Below, piece after piece: positions 26,940 through 39,600 of a stretch of DNA of 64,000 bases. The position numbers and the translations under genes are program-made. Positions within the stretch are counted from its first letter, which is position 1; each line of letters opens with the position of its first letter. The notes beneath the pieces were generated by a model. The model ran no database searches. It saw only the letters and a list, made by a program, of their open reading frames with translations, and was not told the origin of the DNA. The stretch lies in assembly GCF_000002425.4 (NCBI RefSeq), contig NC_037270.1:10635935-10699934 (forward strand), written 5' to 3'. This DNA is from Physcomitrium patens. Lineage: Eukaryota; Streptophyta; Bryopsida; Funariales; Funariaceae.

Positions 26940-28276
26940 TTAGCTTGTATTGCCAAGATCTAAGCCACTTACTATAGACTTCAGCTCTCTCATGTTCTTC
27001 ACATTCAAATGGCCAAGGCGGCGATGCCATATATCCAACTTATCTTGGTTTAATGTAAACTCAGCAAATGTACCTACTTCTACTCCATTCACCTTCTTAC
27101 AAATGAGGTAGTATAAATTTTCCTCTCTAAAGCCTTTGAAGACCTTATCTCCACTCAATATTCTTACAAAACATCCATTCATATCAAATTGCACTTTAAA
27201 ACCTTCTATTATAAGTTTACTCACTGAAAGTAAGTTTTGCTTCATCTTAGGTACATAAAAGACATTTTTGAATTTGATCCTATTGGTTTGTCCATTCACA
27301 ACCACCTCCACCATAATAGAGCCAATTTCAATGGCTTCATATGTGCCACTATCTGCTAACACTACGTTTGATGCTAGAATAGCCTCACAAGTGTCAAATG
27401 AATACTTATAAGGTGACATATGCTTGAAACAACCTGAATCTACAATCCATCTTGACATGGCAGCCATAGAAGTCCCAATTGTTGCCATGAATGCATAATC
27501 TTGTCCTCTAAACTCATCTTGCATACTATTTGCATTGTTCTTCTTTATCTTTTTGCCTTTGTAGCAATTTCGAGCAAAATGGCCTACTTTGCTACAAATG
27601 AAGTAAGATTTGACATTATCTTGTTGATTTGGATAGTTGTCCTTGCCTTGACGTGAGTAGAGTACTGAATCTTCACTTTGAGGCTCATTTTCTTTCTTCT
27701 TGGTTACTTCATGGATAAGTCTTGCCATTACATAGTTCATTATAAGTTCTTTTAGCTTAATGGACTCCAATGCCACAATAAGGTAGTTGTAGGATTCGGG
27801 AAGGCTCATGAGCAAGGTCATGACAATATTACTTTCTTCTAAAGACTTGTCAACAATTGCTAGTTGGTTTGTAAGAGCCTATACCTTATTGATATGAGCG
27901 ATGAGGTCTTCACCTTCCTCGAACTTACAAGTGAAGAACTTCTTCCTTGTATAGATGATGTTGGATAAGTTCTTACTCTTATAGATGTTGCAAAGAATCT
28001 TCTATGCTTCCGCTAGTCTTTACAAGAGATAATGTGGGAAAAATTGGTTTCATTCACATTGGTTGCAATCAATCCAAAAGCCTTCTTTTCACGATGTTTG
28101 AACTCCTTTTTCTCCTTCATATCAACATCTATGCTTGGAGCCTCTTCACTTTCATCTATAATATCCCAAAGATCCAAAGATGCCAACAAAAGCTCCATTT
28201 TTATCTTCCAATTATAGAAATTCTCACTTCTAAACTTTTCAATTATTCTCAATCCTTCACCTTCACTTGAAGCCAT
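26940..28276 (-). pseudogene. Copia 1 gag, protease and pre-integrase region
   Basis: The gag N-terminus starts MASSEGEGLRIIEKFRSEN and matches that of Copia 2 at 53657. The frame is interrupted between about 27822 and 28010 and reopens at 27821-26940, which holds the end of gag, the damaged zinc knuckle, the aspartic protease with an intact D-S-G, and the GAG pre-integrase motif HRRLGHLN. These proteins would form the particle and process the polyprotein. The breaks show that the copy is dead. Confidence 0.85.
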
Positions 28277-28841
28277 GTCTAAAAGAGAGTTGTATCAAAA
28301 AAGATTGTAAAAAGAAGTCCTAATACTCTCAAAATCAGGAAGAAGATTTCGTTGCTTTAGAATCACAGAATCCTTCTTTATGAACAAATTAATATTCTTA
28401 CTCTCATAAATACTCTCAACTTCACTTCTAAGACTTCTAACAAGTTTAATGACTTATCTAAGTATCTCAAATCTGATTTACCACTCAAATATCACTTTTA
28501 TGCTCACAAATCACTTCTATACACAATAAAAAGCTTTTTAAGCACAATCAGCAACTTTAGGATATGAAACTATAAAGTTAGACTATCAAGGATCTATCTC
28601 AGCAATAGCACAATGCAAGTGTTCTATAACTTCGCCTTAAGGTGAAAAACCAAACATCAACACCAAAATGCTGTTAATCACAAGTAAAAGGAAACTAAGA
28701 TCTAGATTTAGATCTGAATCTAAAAGTTAGGTACTTCTAAACCCTAACATGAGCAACAACAACTTGATTTACTCCACACTTACACAACCACTTCAAAGAA
28801 CTTCAAAAAATACTCAAGCAAATGTCAGAAGGCCCATAACC

Positions 28842-29144
28842 TATTGAAAAAAAGAAGTCTAAAAGCTACAAATACTTAGCATCAGCAAGGATTATACTCT
28901 AAGAGAAGTGTGGAGAAAGATAATTCTTACTTCCAACACCCTTTACTTATAAGTGGTGGTTTCCTTACCAATGAAGCAACTTCCATCCTTTTGATATTAC
29001 ATCTATTTCTACTTCATCCAACTAAACCCTAGGTGCCACCATAATAACTTCCTTTAACTCTTTGCTACCTTTTGAGTATTAACAACATACTATGCTTAAT
29101 CTCTATGTAGTTGTAATTAAGCAAATACTTATTGATCTTCAATA
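28842..29144 (-). repeat. 5' LTR of Copia 1
   Basis: It has the same length as the copy at 24658-24960. The element interior begins next to it on the minus strand with GGTTATGGGCC, the same junction as in Copia 2 (GGTTATGGACC at 53101), which probably contains the primer binding site. Confidence 0.93.
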
Positions 29145-29149
29145 CTATT

Positions 29150-31465
29150 TGTGGAAGAAAAATATTTAAAGTCCAAAATTCTTTTAATAATCCAAAAAAA
29201 CTCAAATATTTTAAAATACCATATTTGAAAATCTTAATCCTCTAAGAAATCCGAAATCTAAGAAATTTTAAATCTTATCAATTCTAATAAATCTTAATAA
29301 AATCTTTTAAAAAAAAACTTAACAAAATCTTAAGTAAATTCTAACAAATCATAAAAAAATCCAAATCAAATTCTAAATTTTAAGTAAAAAAGTCAAATAG
29401 TACAAAAAACCTAATTATCTTATTGGATTAACTTTAAGTTTTGTAATTTATTAGATACATAAATATTGTATAAGCTTATAAATTTTAAAGAAGATCTAAC
29501 TTATATAAATTGAAAGATAAGGCAAAAAGACCACCACTAATAATTCTTGGCCCTCAACTCTTAGATTGATGAAGAACTTTAATAACTAAATCTTATATTT
29601 TTTTGATAAATTTTGCAAAAACTTTGTATATAGCTTTAGTATTATGTCTTTTTTTAATATTTTAAAAATCAATTTCATTCAAAATTATAATATTTAAATA
29701 TTTAAGAATAAATAAATATTCTTAATTTATCCTTTTTTAATACCTTCTTATATATATAGACTAATATCTTAGAATTAAATGATTAAAATAAAATTAAAAT
29801 TAAAAATCAAGTTATTTTCTTGTACATTTACATATATAAAAATTCAACTATAGGTCAATCTTTAAGTTTTAAAATCCTACTAAAGAATAGCACTAATTTT
29901 TTTTACCTTTCAAACTATAATGCATACAAACCTTATTTTTCTTTCTTTCATAAAGAAGCTCCTCTAAATCAAAAATCCTACAATACACTTTTAAAAATCT
30001 TTTAACACCTTTGTCCTAATTTCACTCTAATTTCAAAATAAAAACCATATTTTTTTTTACATTCTTTTTTTTATCCTTAAGATCTAATTTTTACTTCATT
30101 TTATAAATACTCCTATCACAATTCAATTTTACCTTTTTATAATAATTTTACAAAAAATTACTCTCAAGTTTGATTTAAAGGTGATTTCATTGTTTTCTAT
30201 CTATTTTACTTTAATTTTTATAATTTATAGTCCTATAAAGGATATAAAAGTTCTTATTAAAATAATAAAAAATAAAAAAATAAAACTACAAGAAAAATAA
30301 TAATAACAATATAAAACAGCTTAAAATAATATAAAACATGAAAATTTTAAATATATTCAATATATCAATTATGAATTTTATTAAAGTCTTTTTTGCATGT
30401 TTTAGTTTCACCCATTTTTTCACCTAATAGTTGTATTACGATAAAAAAAATGTTTCAAATCCTTCATAACATAAGAAAAAACTAGATACTAATATGAAAT
30501 ATTGTTTCTATATTGTAGAGAATCAAAACACATTGATTAATATTGTTTTAAGAAGAAAAAAATTTACAAGATAAGAAGTATAATTTAAAAAACAAAAAAA
30601 AATTACAATATACGAAAAAAAAATTATATTGCAAAATAAGAAATCATATAATTGAACTCTTATACTAATTTATTTTATACAAGCCTTGTGTTATTCTTTA
30701 AATCATTTGGTTATTTTTTAATACAAGTTCATTTTGAATCTAAAATCCCAATATTTTTATATTTTTCTTATTAGATTTTGATGCTTCTACTTATTTCTTA
30801 TTTTAAATTTTGCAAAGTATCAAAAAAATTATTAGTGTAAAAAATCAAATATATACATGTAGAAATTATAGATAGATAAATTTTATTTTTATAAAAAAAT
30901 ATCTATAAAATTATATTAATATAATTAATTATAAAAGATAATAAAATTTTAGTAATGTTTTAGTATTTTAGAATCTATAATTCATCTTTTTTTTAAGAAT
31001 TAATGTAATAAAAAAAAATCTCTTAAATAAATTAGGTATTTTTTAGTCACGAATATTTTATTGCCATATTTAAATAAAAATAAAAAAATATATGTTTTAT
31101 AGGTATTAAAAAAAATTTAGGAGCTAGGATATTTATTGAATTTTTAAAAAAATATTTTTTTAAAATTCATACAACACTACAGTCTTAGATTTGATTGCAA
31201 TCAAATCTAAGATTAATATATAGAATATTAAGATTATTTGTAAAAGAGTATGTTGATGCATTGCTAAAATACCAAATTTATAACTACTTAATTGACCTTC
31301 AAGAAGTAGCTCAATCACCTTTTAAAAACATTTATATTTATTAAAATATAATTTTTTTTTCCAAAAATAAAATAAAAATAAAAATAAAAAAATAAAAAAT
31401 ATATATAATTTTAAAAATCTCTTATATATGCTCTAATCTACTTTGTACAAAATATAAATGGATCC
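29150..31465. other. AT-rich desert between Copia 1 and a Gypsy relic
   Basis: No coding signal is seen. A perfect 30-bp palindrome lies at 31183-31212. The block may contain the decayed 5' half of the Gypsy relic that follows. Confidence 0.5.
31183..31212. repeat. Perfect 30-bp palindrome
   Basis: The 15-bp half TCTTAGATTTGATTG is followed directly by its reverse complement with no spacer. It stands out in otherwise featureless AT-rich DNA. Confidence 0.85.
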
Positions 31466-32935
31466 TTGCAAATGACTATAGATTATTGTAGATTAAATAA
31501 ATTGACCATTGAAATTATTTATCCTTTGCTTTTAATTTCAAGTCTTCTTGATCAATTAAGTGAAGTTAAGATCTATATTAAGATAGATTTGCATAACAAT
31601 TGTAACTACTACATATTTGAAAATAAGTTGAATAGGATATTGCATTCTTATTTAGTTATGGTTATTTTAAATGTTATTTCATGTCTTTTGAACTTACAAA
31701 TTTTTTAGATTTTTTTAAATATTTAATACACAATGTATTTTGTTAATTTTTAGATAGTTTTTTCTTACTTAATATTTAGACAACATTCTTATCTATTCTA
31801 AGAATACTGAAAACCATAAACAACATATATTTTCTTGTATTTTGAAAACTTAGAGATACAAGACTATATGTTAAGATTAAATAAATAAATAAATAAATGT
31901 TTTATACAATTCAAGTTAAACTTTTTAAATGTATTATCTCAAATAATAATTTTCAAATAAATTCTAAGAAAATATAGATATTATAGATTAATAAACTCTA
32001 AAAATGATATATGATGTCTGATGTTTTTTTGAATTTTCAAACTATTATCAATTATAGATAAATACTTTTTCTGAATTTACTTCTTTACTTACACACTTAA
32101 CTTGAAAATACAACTTAAAGTAGAATAAATATATTGAAGTAGCATTTTAAGTTTTAAAAGTAGCTTTCATTATAGCTTTTTTTTAAATTGATTTTTTAAA
32201 TTCATTTTATATTTAAAATTTATGCATCAAAATTATATTTTATAAAATTTTATTATAAATCAATCCACATCATAGGTTTTATCTTATTTATTTTTATAAA
32301 AAAAAAAATCTCAATTATTAAAATTAATTATGAGATCCAAAGTATTAAATAATTATTATTATAGATTTATTTTTAAAATAGAATTATTATTTAAAATATT
32401 ATATTAATCTAATTATATTTTATATTTAATAAAAAAAATAATAATTCATGTCAATATATATCTTAAATTTTTACATGAAATCTCAAAGATGGCTTCAAAT
32501 GTAAAATGTTGTTAAAGCATATTTTTAATCTTGAGATACTTATTCTTTAAAAAAGGTTCTAAATCATTGATCCAACATTTATTTATTTTAAAGAAGCCTT
32601 GGTCATTTTTTTCAAAGAATATAATTACAAATCTTCTACTTTTAAATATTTAAAATTCTATTTTGTAATAGTAGATTTTTAACCAAAATTAAACATCATA
32701 TATCTTCTATTAAAACCATTGTTAGTAAAGAAACAACTGATTTTTTTTCTATAAAGTCTTTACAAACCTCATAGGTTTTCAAATAATATTATTTCTAATC
32801 AAAGATCTCAATTTGTTTCAAGGTTTTGGATGATATTAAAAATATATTAAAGGTTGATATTTAATTATTTTTAGTCTTTAATCTTCAAATTAATGGATAA
32901 ATATAAATATATGGATTAAAGATAAAAATAATATT

Positions 32936-33434
32936 GTGAAGGATATGAATCACAAACAATCAAAATGTCAATACACTCTTATGTCACTCCAAAAAAATAA
33001 TTATTTATTCAAAGATATTTTAATATTAAAACTAAAATGGCTATTATAAAAAAAAAAAAGCGTAAAGACTCTTGAAACAAGACTAAGAACAAGAAAGACA
33101 TTGACAAGAGTGAGTAAGGCCTCAATCTTGCCTCTATACTATTTAATTAAGAGCTACATTGTGACATATTGTAGGACCTCTAGTATATGTCCAAGTTGCA
33201 AGGTAAGTGTCTAACTTGCAAGAAAAGTTTCATATGTAAGTGCCACATGACTAATTTTTTCTACAAGTTACCAATATGTGTGACAAGTGGCCAACTTAGT
33301 AGCCAAGTTTTCAACCTACCAACTATCTACAAACATATAAAAAGTCAAATTTGCATCTATGAAGCTTCCAAAAAGTGTCTTTACAAGATATTATCAAATT
33401 TACTTCTATTTATTTCTATCTAATTCCTTCAATC

Positions 33435-33483
<49 letters not shown>

Positions 33484-33490
33484 TATAATA
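32936..33490 (-). repeat. Solo-like Gypsy LTR inside Gypsy F
   Basis: The sequence follows the LTRs at 51889-52438 and 62973-63522 over most of their length (shared phrases include AAGACATTGACAAGAGTGAG-like and TCTATGAAGCTTC). It begins near TGTGAAGGATATGAA and its far end has expanded into (TA)20. No internal Gypsy sequence of matching orientation adjoins it, so a solo LTR left by recombination is likely. The end points are approximate. Confidence 0.65.
33439..33478. repeat. (TA)20 microsatellite
   Basis: Uninterrupted run of 40 bp within the end of the solo-like LTR. Confidence 0.95.
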
Positions 33491-34160
33491 ATACACTATC
33501 AATTATATCTAAATAATTAGATAACTTTCTTATCATTGAAAAATATTTAAATAATAATATTGTGCATTCTTTTATACAAAAAAATATCATTTTTAATCAA
33601 TTATATTTAAAATATAAAATAAATAAAATAAAAAATATAATATCAAAGAAATTTATAAGTAGAATAGTAAAGTTTTATACAATTAAAAGAGACTCAATAA
33701 CAATATAAGTATTAATATACAAGTTTTCAAAGTAAAACAAATTTCATTCAAAGTTGGTGGTAATATTTTAATATTCTATCATAATATTATTAAGACTAAT
33801 TAATTTTTTCACAAATTAAATTATTGAAGACTTTATCTATTTTTATTAAAAAATAAATAAATATAATTGAATATCAATTAAAATAACTACAACCAATAGA
33901 AATTTATAGTATATTTTATGTATCTCCTACTAAACCTTATATTGTAATCAAAATATTAAGAAAAAAACAATTACTAGTACCTCTTATTAAAATAGATAAG
34001 AACCAAGAGTATGAAATAGAAGAAGTCTTGGATTTAACACAATGCCAAAATAAATTATAATGCCTTGTATATTAGCATAATTATAATATTTTTGAATGTA
34101 TGTAGAAGCCATGTAAAATTCTTACAAATGTGCCAAAACCTATTTTAGTTTTTCAACAAT

Positions 34161-36631
34161 GACATCTATAAAAAATAAAGATCAACTATTAATAAGAAGA
34201 TAGTATGAAATAAGAAGGAATATGTCTAGGATCTAAACTTCAGAACATCCTTGCAAGATAAAAAACTAACAGTTATTAAATTTATCTTTAAATTTGTCAT
34301 TTGCAAAATTATCAAATGAATCATTTCAATTTTTTTAATTTTTACAATGATTAAATTAAATTAAAAATCTTTTAGAAAGATATATTCTTTCTTAAATTGA
34401 TGGCAACAAACAACATATATAATACTACAATCTTAGGTGTGATTCTTAATGCTTAATAATACTACAAGAGGTGAATATCACATCTAATAATATTTATAAT
34501 GTATTGATTAGGATTTAGGATTTAGGTATTAGATTCTTTGTAATCAAAGAGCAATATTTTAAACAAACTATTTTCTTACATCATTTTTATACTATTTTTT
34601 ATATAGATTTTATATTTATAGATCTAAAGTCATGGTTTAAAGCTTTTTAAAGATATCCAAATTGGTGAAAAAAATGTGCTTTTGAATATCTCACCATTTT
34701 AAGATAGTACAAAGTAAGGGAAAAAAAACCATCATATGGACCAAATTATTTTTTTATTAGTATTTAACTTATAGAACTTTCATTTGGATTGTGATAATCA
34801 CACCAAGTATATTTAAGTTTTAATGGATATATTAAGCAATTTTCCACATAATTGTAAAAAAAATTAAATCACAGTTTTAGAATTAGAAACAATCTGTGGT
34901 TTAATTTTTTTCATGCCCTACATAAAAATGAATAAAACAAAATACAACTAACTTTTCTAAATGTAAAACTGACTGAGCAAGAGTTCTCAATTTTAATCAA
35001 TCACAAGCTTATCAAAATTGAGGCCACTCTCCTTCTCCATTAAATATAGAAACCCCTTGAGATTGTTAGCAGACTGCTCTGAACTGCATGAAAGACTTCA
35101 ACAAACAGCTGCATTCACAAGATTATCACGTTTCTCTTACACCTTGGTGAGTTTTTGACATCGAAATCAAGCTCGTTTTTTTCGCAATTCTGTTTACGAT
35201 TGTGCAGTCAAGCATCTCGCAATCGATGCTCACAGAACATTCGATTCTAGCATGCCGTGAGCTCATGTCACATTATCACTGCAACCGTGATAATGTAGTA
35301 GAAATGAGAGTGATGGTTTTGAGAAGCTTGAAAGCATGGACAATTGTTATTCGAGATAAAAGAGCTTGCTGACAAACTCGAAATATCTGAACAACACTCC
35401 CGACAACGCAGCCTCAACATGAACAGCTGCAACTACACATCTGCTGCCTTAAAGTTTTCTTGAATTTGTATTATACAAAAGTATTATTTAAAAAATGGAA
35501 TACTGTAGAAAATGTGACGTCTCTTTTACCTTGTTTTTCCTCGTATGAGAGCGTGAGGAGGTTATGTGGCGGAATATCAGTCCTTGTTTCTGTTCTCCAA
35601 CTTTGCATGCACATTTGTTTCAGTGTGGGGTACTGTCTACATTCAAGGTTATCAGTTGCAGAGATAACAATTGATAATAAAATTATTTTTAGGTTGGGAG
35701 AGGTACGAGAATGGGTATTCTACTGTTGAAAGTTAGTGAGTGCACGAGGTTTTCGTGCAAACTTAAGCACAGGAAAAGGCGATCAGGGGGAAAGAACCGC
35801 GTCCTCTTACTTGACGATGTTTAAAGTCAGAGTATCAGACGAGTAGGGGAGTAAGAAATTAAGGTTGCAGGAATGAAAGCCGTTCAGGAAGTTGTGAATA
35901 CGGCACATTCAGTTGTCTCTGGCATTATTCTATATCTAAAAGTACGATCCGATTACATTTCTTAAGGTGAAAATCGTGACACCACATTCTCTGTTACTGG
36001 TATTCGAGCACTAAAATACTGATTTTGGGAAGTGGGTATTTGACACTGTAACAGTTAGCACCAGTGGTGTCCTGGCAGAACTAGTCATATAGCGAGTTCA
36101 AGTCTGGAAGAATTACAAGACCTGTAACTGTTTCCACATTATAGTCAGTTACAGTGAATGGTTTCTTAAATAGATGCAACAAGTTTAATGAGGGAATTAA
36201 CCTCAACAAATAATCCTAATCAAGGCAGAGTATTCCTTCCTTCAAAGAGGGATGCACTATTCCGTGTAATTACTGTATGAAGAGCACAAGAGGACGGATG
36301 AGAGGGTTAAAACTAATTCTCTTACGAAAATAACCACCTCTAGTACTCTCAAATTGTACACTACAATATGAACTATACCCGTTTCGCGGTACTGGTACAG
36401 AGCATGCATCAACTTGGACGCTTATGTCCATGCAACACATGACTCAAGCTAAAAATCTCAACATGCTACAGCCAAGATGGAGTGGCTTCACATAAATCCC
36501 ACACTAGATTCGATGCAGAGCAAATAGCAACATATCTCCGCACCATGTTAATCAATCGACACAGCCACTTCCTCGCATTACAATACAGCTAAGAATTATT
36601 GAATAAATAAATAACCTATTTAGTGATGTGC
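34161..36631. other. AT-rich tail, then unique DNA downstream of PWD
   Basis: AT-rich sequence lasts to about 34980 and then changes abruptly to ordinary composition. No gene was recognised in 34980-36631. The part next to 36631 should hold the PWD 3' untranslated region and polyadenylation site on the minus strand; TTTATT, the complement of AATAAA, occurs at about 36604-36609 only in overlapping, altered form, so I do not name a site. Confidence 0.4.
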
Positions 36632-39600
36632 TCAGGGCTGTGGCCGCGCTTGCACAATGTACACATCCTTGCCAATCACACAACCCTCAACATCCTGAGG
36701 AACGCCAAAGTGCTTCTCCAGAAAGAATCCGACAGTCGCAAGATACTGCCCTATTTGCTGTCTGTATTCGGTATCAACGGAGAGACGTTGATTGCTGTAA
36801 TCCACAACTGCTTTTACGACGCTACCATCAGCCACATTGGCTCCACCCTTGACCATCATTTGCTCACTGAAATTCGCAAAAGCCAAAGTCTTCACAGTTC
36901 CATCAAATTTATTGGCCGCAAGACGCCATGGTGTGCCTCGCGTTCCAGAAGCCAGCGTTTCACCCAATCCCACTGCAATCTCAGCCTGAACCACATTCTT
37001 ATCCTGATCAATCGGACTTACAGTATGCAGAACAAAACTAAGCTCCGGAGACAGAAGCTCTTGGACGAGGACAGCCATGGAAGCTTCCTTCTGTGGTACC
37101 CCGGCAACTCTTCGACTCAAGACAGCCCTCCTTGTGTACAGAGACGCCCACACTTGCGCTACTGCCTTGCCAAAAACATCAGGTTCGGAGAGTCTCACAT
37201 TGGGAATCGACTCGTACAGACCGGCTCCCGACATGCCAGCCAAGTCCTCAACATTTGCACTTGACCGCACGATAAGCCTAGTTTCCTTGGGAAAACCATC
37301 TGCAGAAAGCTTATCTAGAATAGACTGTGCAGGCCTTTGTGCTGCAATAAGTACCTGTAATTCGTTGCACACTTTATCGAGCTCTCCACCCTCAAGTGAA
37401 GCAGTCTCCACCTTCTCAAGAAGTGTCTTAAACTTTGATGAAGAGCCACTGTTCTCAAGGGTGTCCTCCATGGCTCCGAATGGAATAACTTTACCTCTCG
37501 GCACAAGAAAGGCCGCAGATACCTTCTTTGCCTGCTCAACCAGAACAGCTAGCTCGCCACAAGCAGCTGCTTTAGAACCGGCATTCTCTGTTGTAGCTTC
37601 AGAGAGGTTAAGCACGGTACCAGGGGGGCTTCTGACCACCACGCTCTGCTTTGTCACAGTGATAGTGTCCTTCTGTTGTGATTTGGGTTCTGACACAGAT
37701 TCTTGTTTATCTTGCTTCTGAGGAGATAGAGCATCGCGAAATTCAACATGGACAGACTCGGGTGATGCCACAATTTCAACAGGCTTGTTCAATAAGGTGC
37801 GCAGATTGGCTGACCTTTCTTCGTCGTCACAGGTAACAAAAACAATCTTCTCCTGACGAGCCCGGACGCCCAAGTGAGACAAATGTGGAAGCTCATGTAG
37901 GAGGATAACCCCTGCCACGTTTGACCCAGCAGCCTTGACCTCTTCGTCACCATCTGCTTGTTTAACAAGCAATATGATAGGTCCAGTAGCTGAAGTGGGC
38001 AAGGTGCCTGGAACAATTCTATCAACTTCAAGAAGTGTACCCCTGGCTCTTCCGGGCATTATGACATCAAAGCCATCCCCTCCGGCAGTAGTTCGAATAG
38101 CCTTCAGGAGGAAAGAGCACAACTTGGCGACTTGAAATACAACACTTGCTCGAATATCAGCTTCCGTGTAAGTCCTCACTGAGTTTTCGGGAATTCCAAG
38201 GGCATTCCCAAGCTTTTCCACGAAATCAGGGTACAGCTGCAACACCGTATCCGTGTAGTTTTCGGCAACTCGACGGACGCGGTCTATAGTTGCCTTCAAT
38301 CTCAGTGCCCATGCCTTGGTATCGTTGGTGCGTGCAGATGTAGCTGACCAGGCAAGCAATTCATTCTTAATTGCAACACATTCCTCTTTCTGCAACCCAG
38401 ACAAACCTAGTTGCTGAACAGCCATGGCGAGACTGGTCAATGCAGGTGTCCATTTCCCTACTCTTCCGCTTTTCGCTTCTTCTGCAAGCCATGAAGCACC
38501 TCCCTCACTTTCAAAAGCATTGATCAACCTGCTTAACAACACAAAAGAATAGTCCTCCAAACCTAACTCCGACAGACGCCATTTCTGACGCATGGCAATA
38601 GCTGCGTCAGATGCATCGTTCCGAAGTCCACTCACAAGCCCTTCCAAAAGTCTCTCCCGAATGCACGTCAGTGCATGTAATGTATCAAGCACTGACTCGG
38701 TAATTTTCGCTGTGTCGCTGGAGTTCAGCTGATCCAGCTTCCCTTTGCTTGCTAGGAAATGGTCCAAGATAACCTGACCCTCATCATCGATGGACTGGCG
38801 TAGTCCCTCCAGCTGCTCAGTCAAGCCACCAGCATTGAAGAAATCTTTCAACTCCGCGTAAAATATTTGAAACTCTTTCACAAATGCTTCATTGTACTGA
38901 CCCGGATTTCTGGTAATTCTTGCAAGCATATTCTCGGTAGCTACTAAATCCTCCGGCCCTGCACTCCTATGCAACTTATTCTGTATAGTGTGCTTAATCT
39001 CTTGCTTCAGATCATGAGGGATGTCGTTGCGGTGCGCTATGTCGCGAATCCTTGTCAAAGGAACAGATGCTGTAAACTCTGCCTTGAAAGCAGGCAAGCA
39101 AGGATGAATCTTCTGAATCACCAATAGCTCTTTGAGATCAACATCCTTCTGGCCAGAGATGCGTTCAAGCTCGACAAAAATTCTTCTGGATATTTCAGCA
39201 TGCTTATTAGGTCTGTAATGTTGACCATCCTCGTAGCACACAATCTGTCCTGTATTGATCCATTTTAGATATACTGCAGCATTGATAAGTGCTTTCAGCC
39301 TATCCTTCTTGCCAGCCTCCCCACTTAGGAGATCACGGACCACGTCCAACTTCCGCCACCAATTGCTCGCACTTTTATCACCTTCAACTATCTGCAATGT
39401 TGGTCCACCCAAACCTGTAGTATCCCATTTCCCGGACCTCTCTTTTCTATCTTTAACGGAGGCTCCCTGCCATTCCTTCACAAAAGAAGTTGACATTTCA
39501 CGCACTGCCTCCTCAACCTTTGAAGATTCGGCCTTGCCCTCAGTCTGCTCTTCTGCTTTCCCTGCATGCCCGTTGTCGGAGCCATGACTTTTTGGCGATC

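Larger units (their letters stand above)
24653..29149 (-). mobile_element. Copia LTR retrotransposon 1 with deleted RT core, bounded by CTATT duplications
   Basis: LTRs of 303 bp (24658-24960 and 28842-29144) enclose a minus-strand Copia polyprotein. The insertion is flanked by a perfect 5-bp target duplication CTATT at 24653-24657 and 29145-29149. In coding order: gag from the ATG at 28276, a zinc knuckle with its first Cys replaced (YFICSKVGHFARNC) near 27600, protease (WIVDSGC) near 27450, pre-integrase (WHRRLGHLNVKNM) near 27020, the integrase core end (GGEYMSKQ) near 26640, and the start of reverse transcriptase near 25900. At about 25583 the sequence jumps to the end of the reverse transcriptase, removing about 790 bp present in Copia 2, including YVDD. 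Frameshifts and stops also break the frame. It cannot move by its own enzymes. By eye the LTRs differ at roughly 20-25 positions, mostly transitions, so it is not very recent. Confidence 0.93.
31466..34160 (+). mobile_element. Highly decayed chromodomain Gypsy element (Gypsy F)
   Basis: Pieces of one plus-strand Gypsy polyprotein appear in the right order. Reverse transcriptase lies at 31466-31708 (DYCRLNKLTIEIIYPL, then DQLSEVKIYIKIDLH). An integrase core piece lies at about 32740-32910 (SQFVSRFW, like GTQFVSRFW in Gypsy D). A chromodomain lies at about 33995-34155 (QEYEIEEVLDLTQCQNKL, then PCKILTNVPKPILVF). Every piece carries stops or frameshifts and the DNA has become extremely AT-rich. 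A minus-oriented LTR at about 32936-33490 splits the integrase from the chromodomain. Neither LTR of this element could be placed. Confidence 0.75.

Noticed and set aside
32740..34160. Treating the LTR at 32936-33490 as the 3' LTR of Gypsy F
   Set aside because: Its orientation is opposite to the RT, integrase and chromodomain fragments, and the chromodomain lies beyond it.
36623..37721. Plus-strand frames of over 200 codons opposite PWD
   Set aside because: They are antisense shadows of the intact PWD coding sequence, with no motif of their own.
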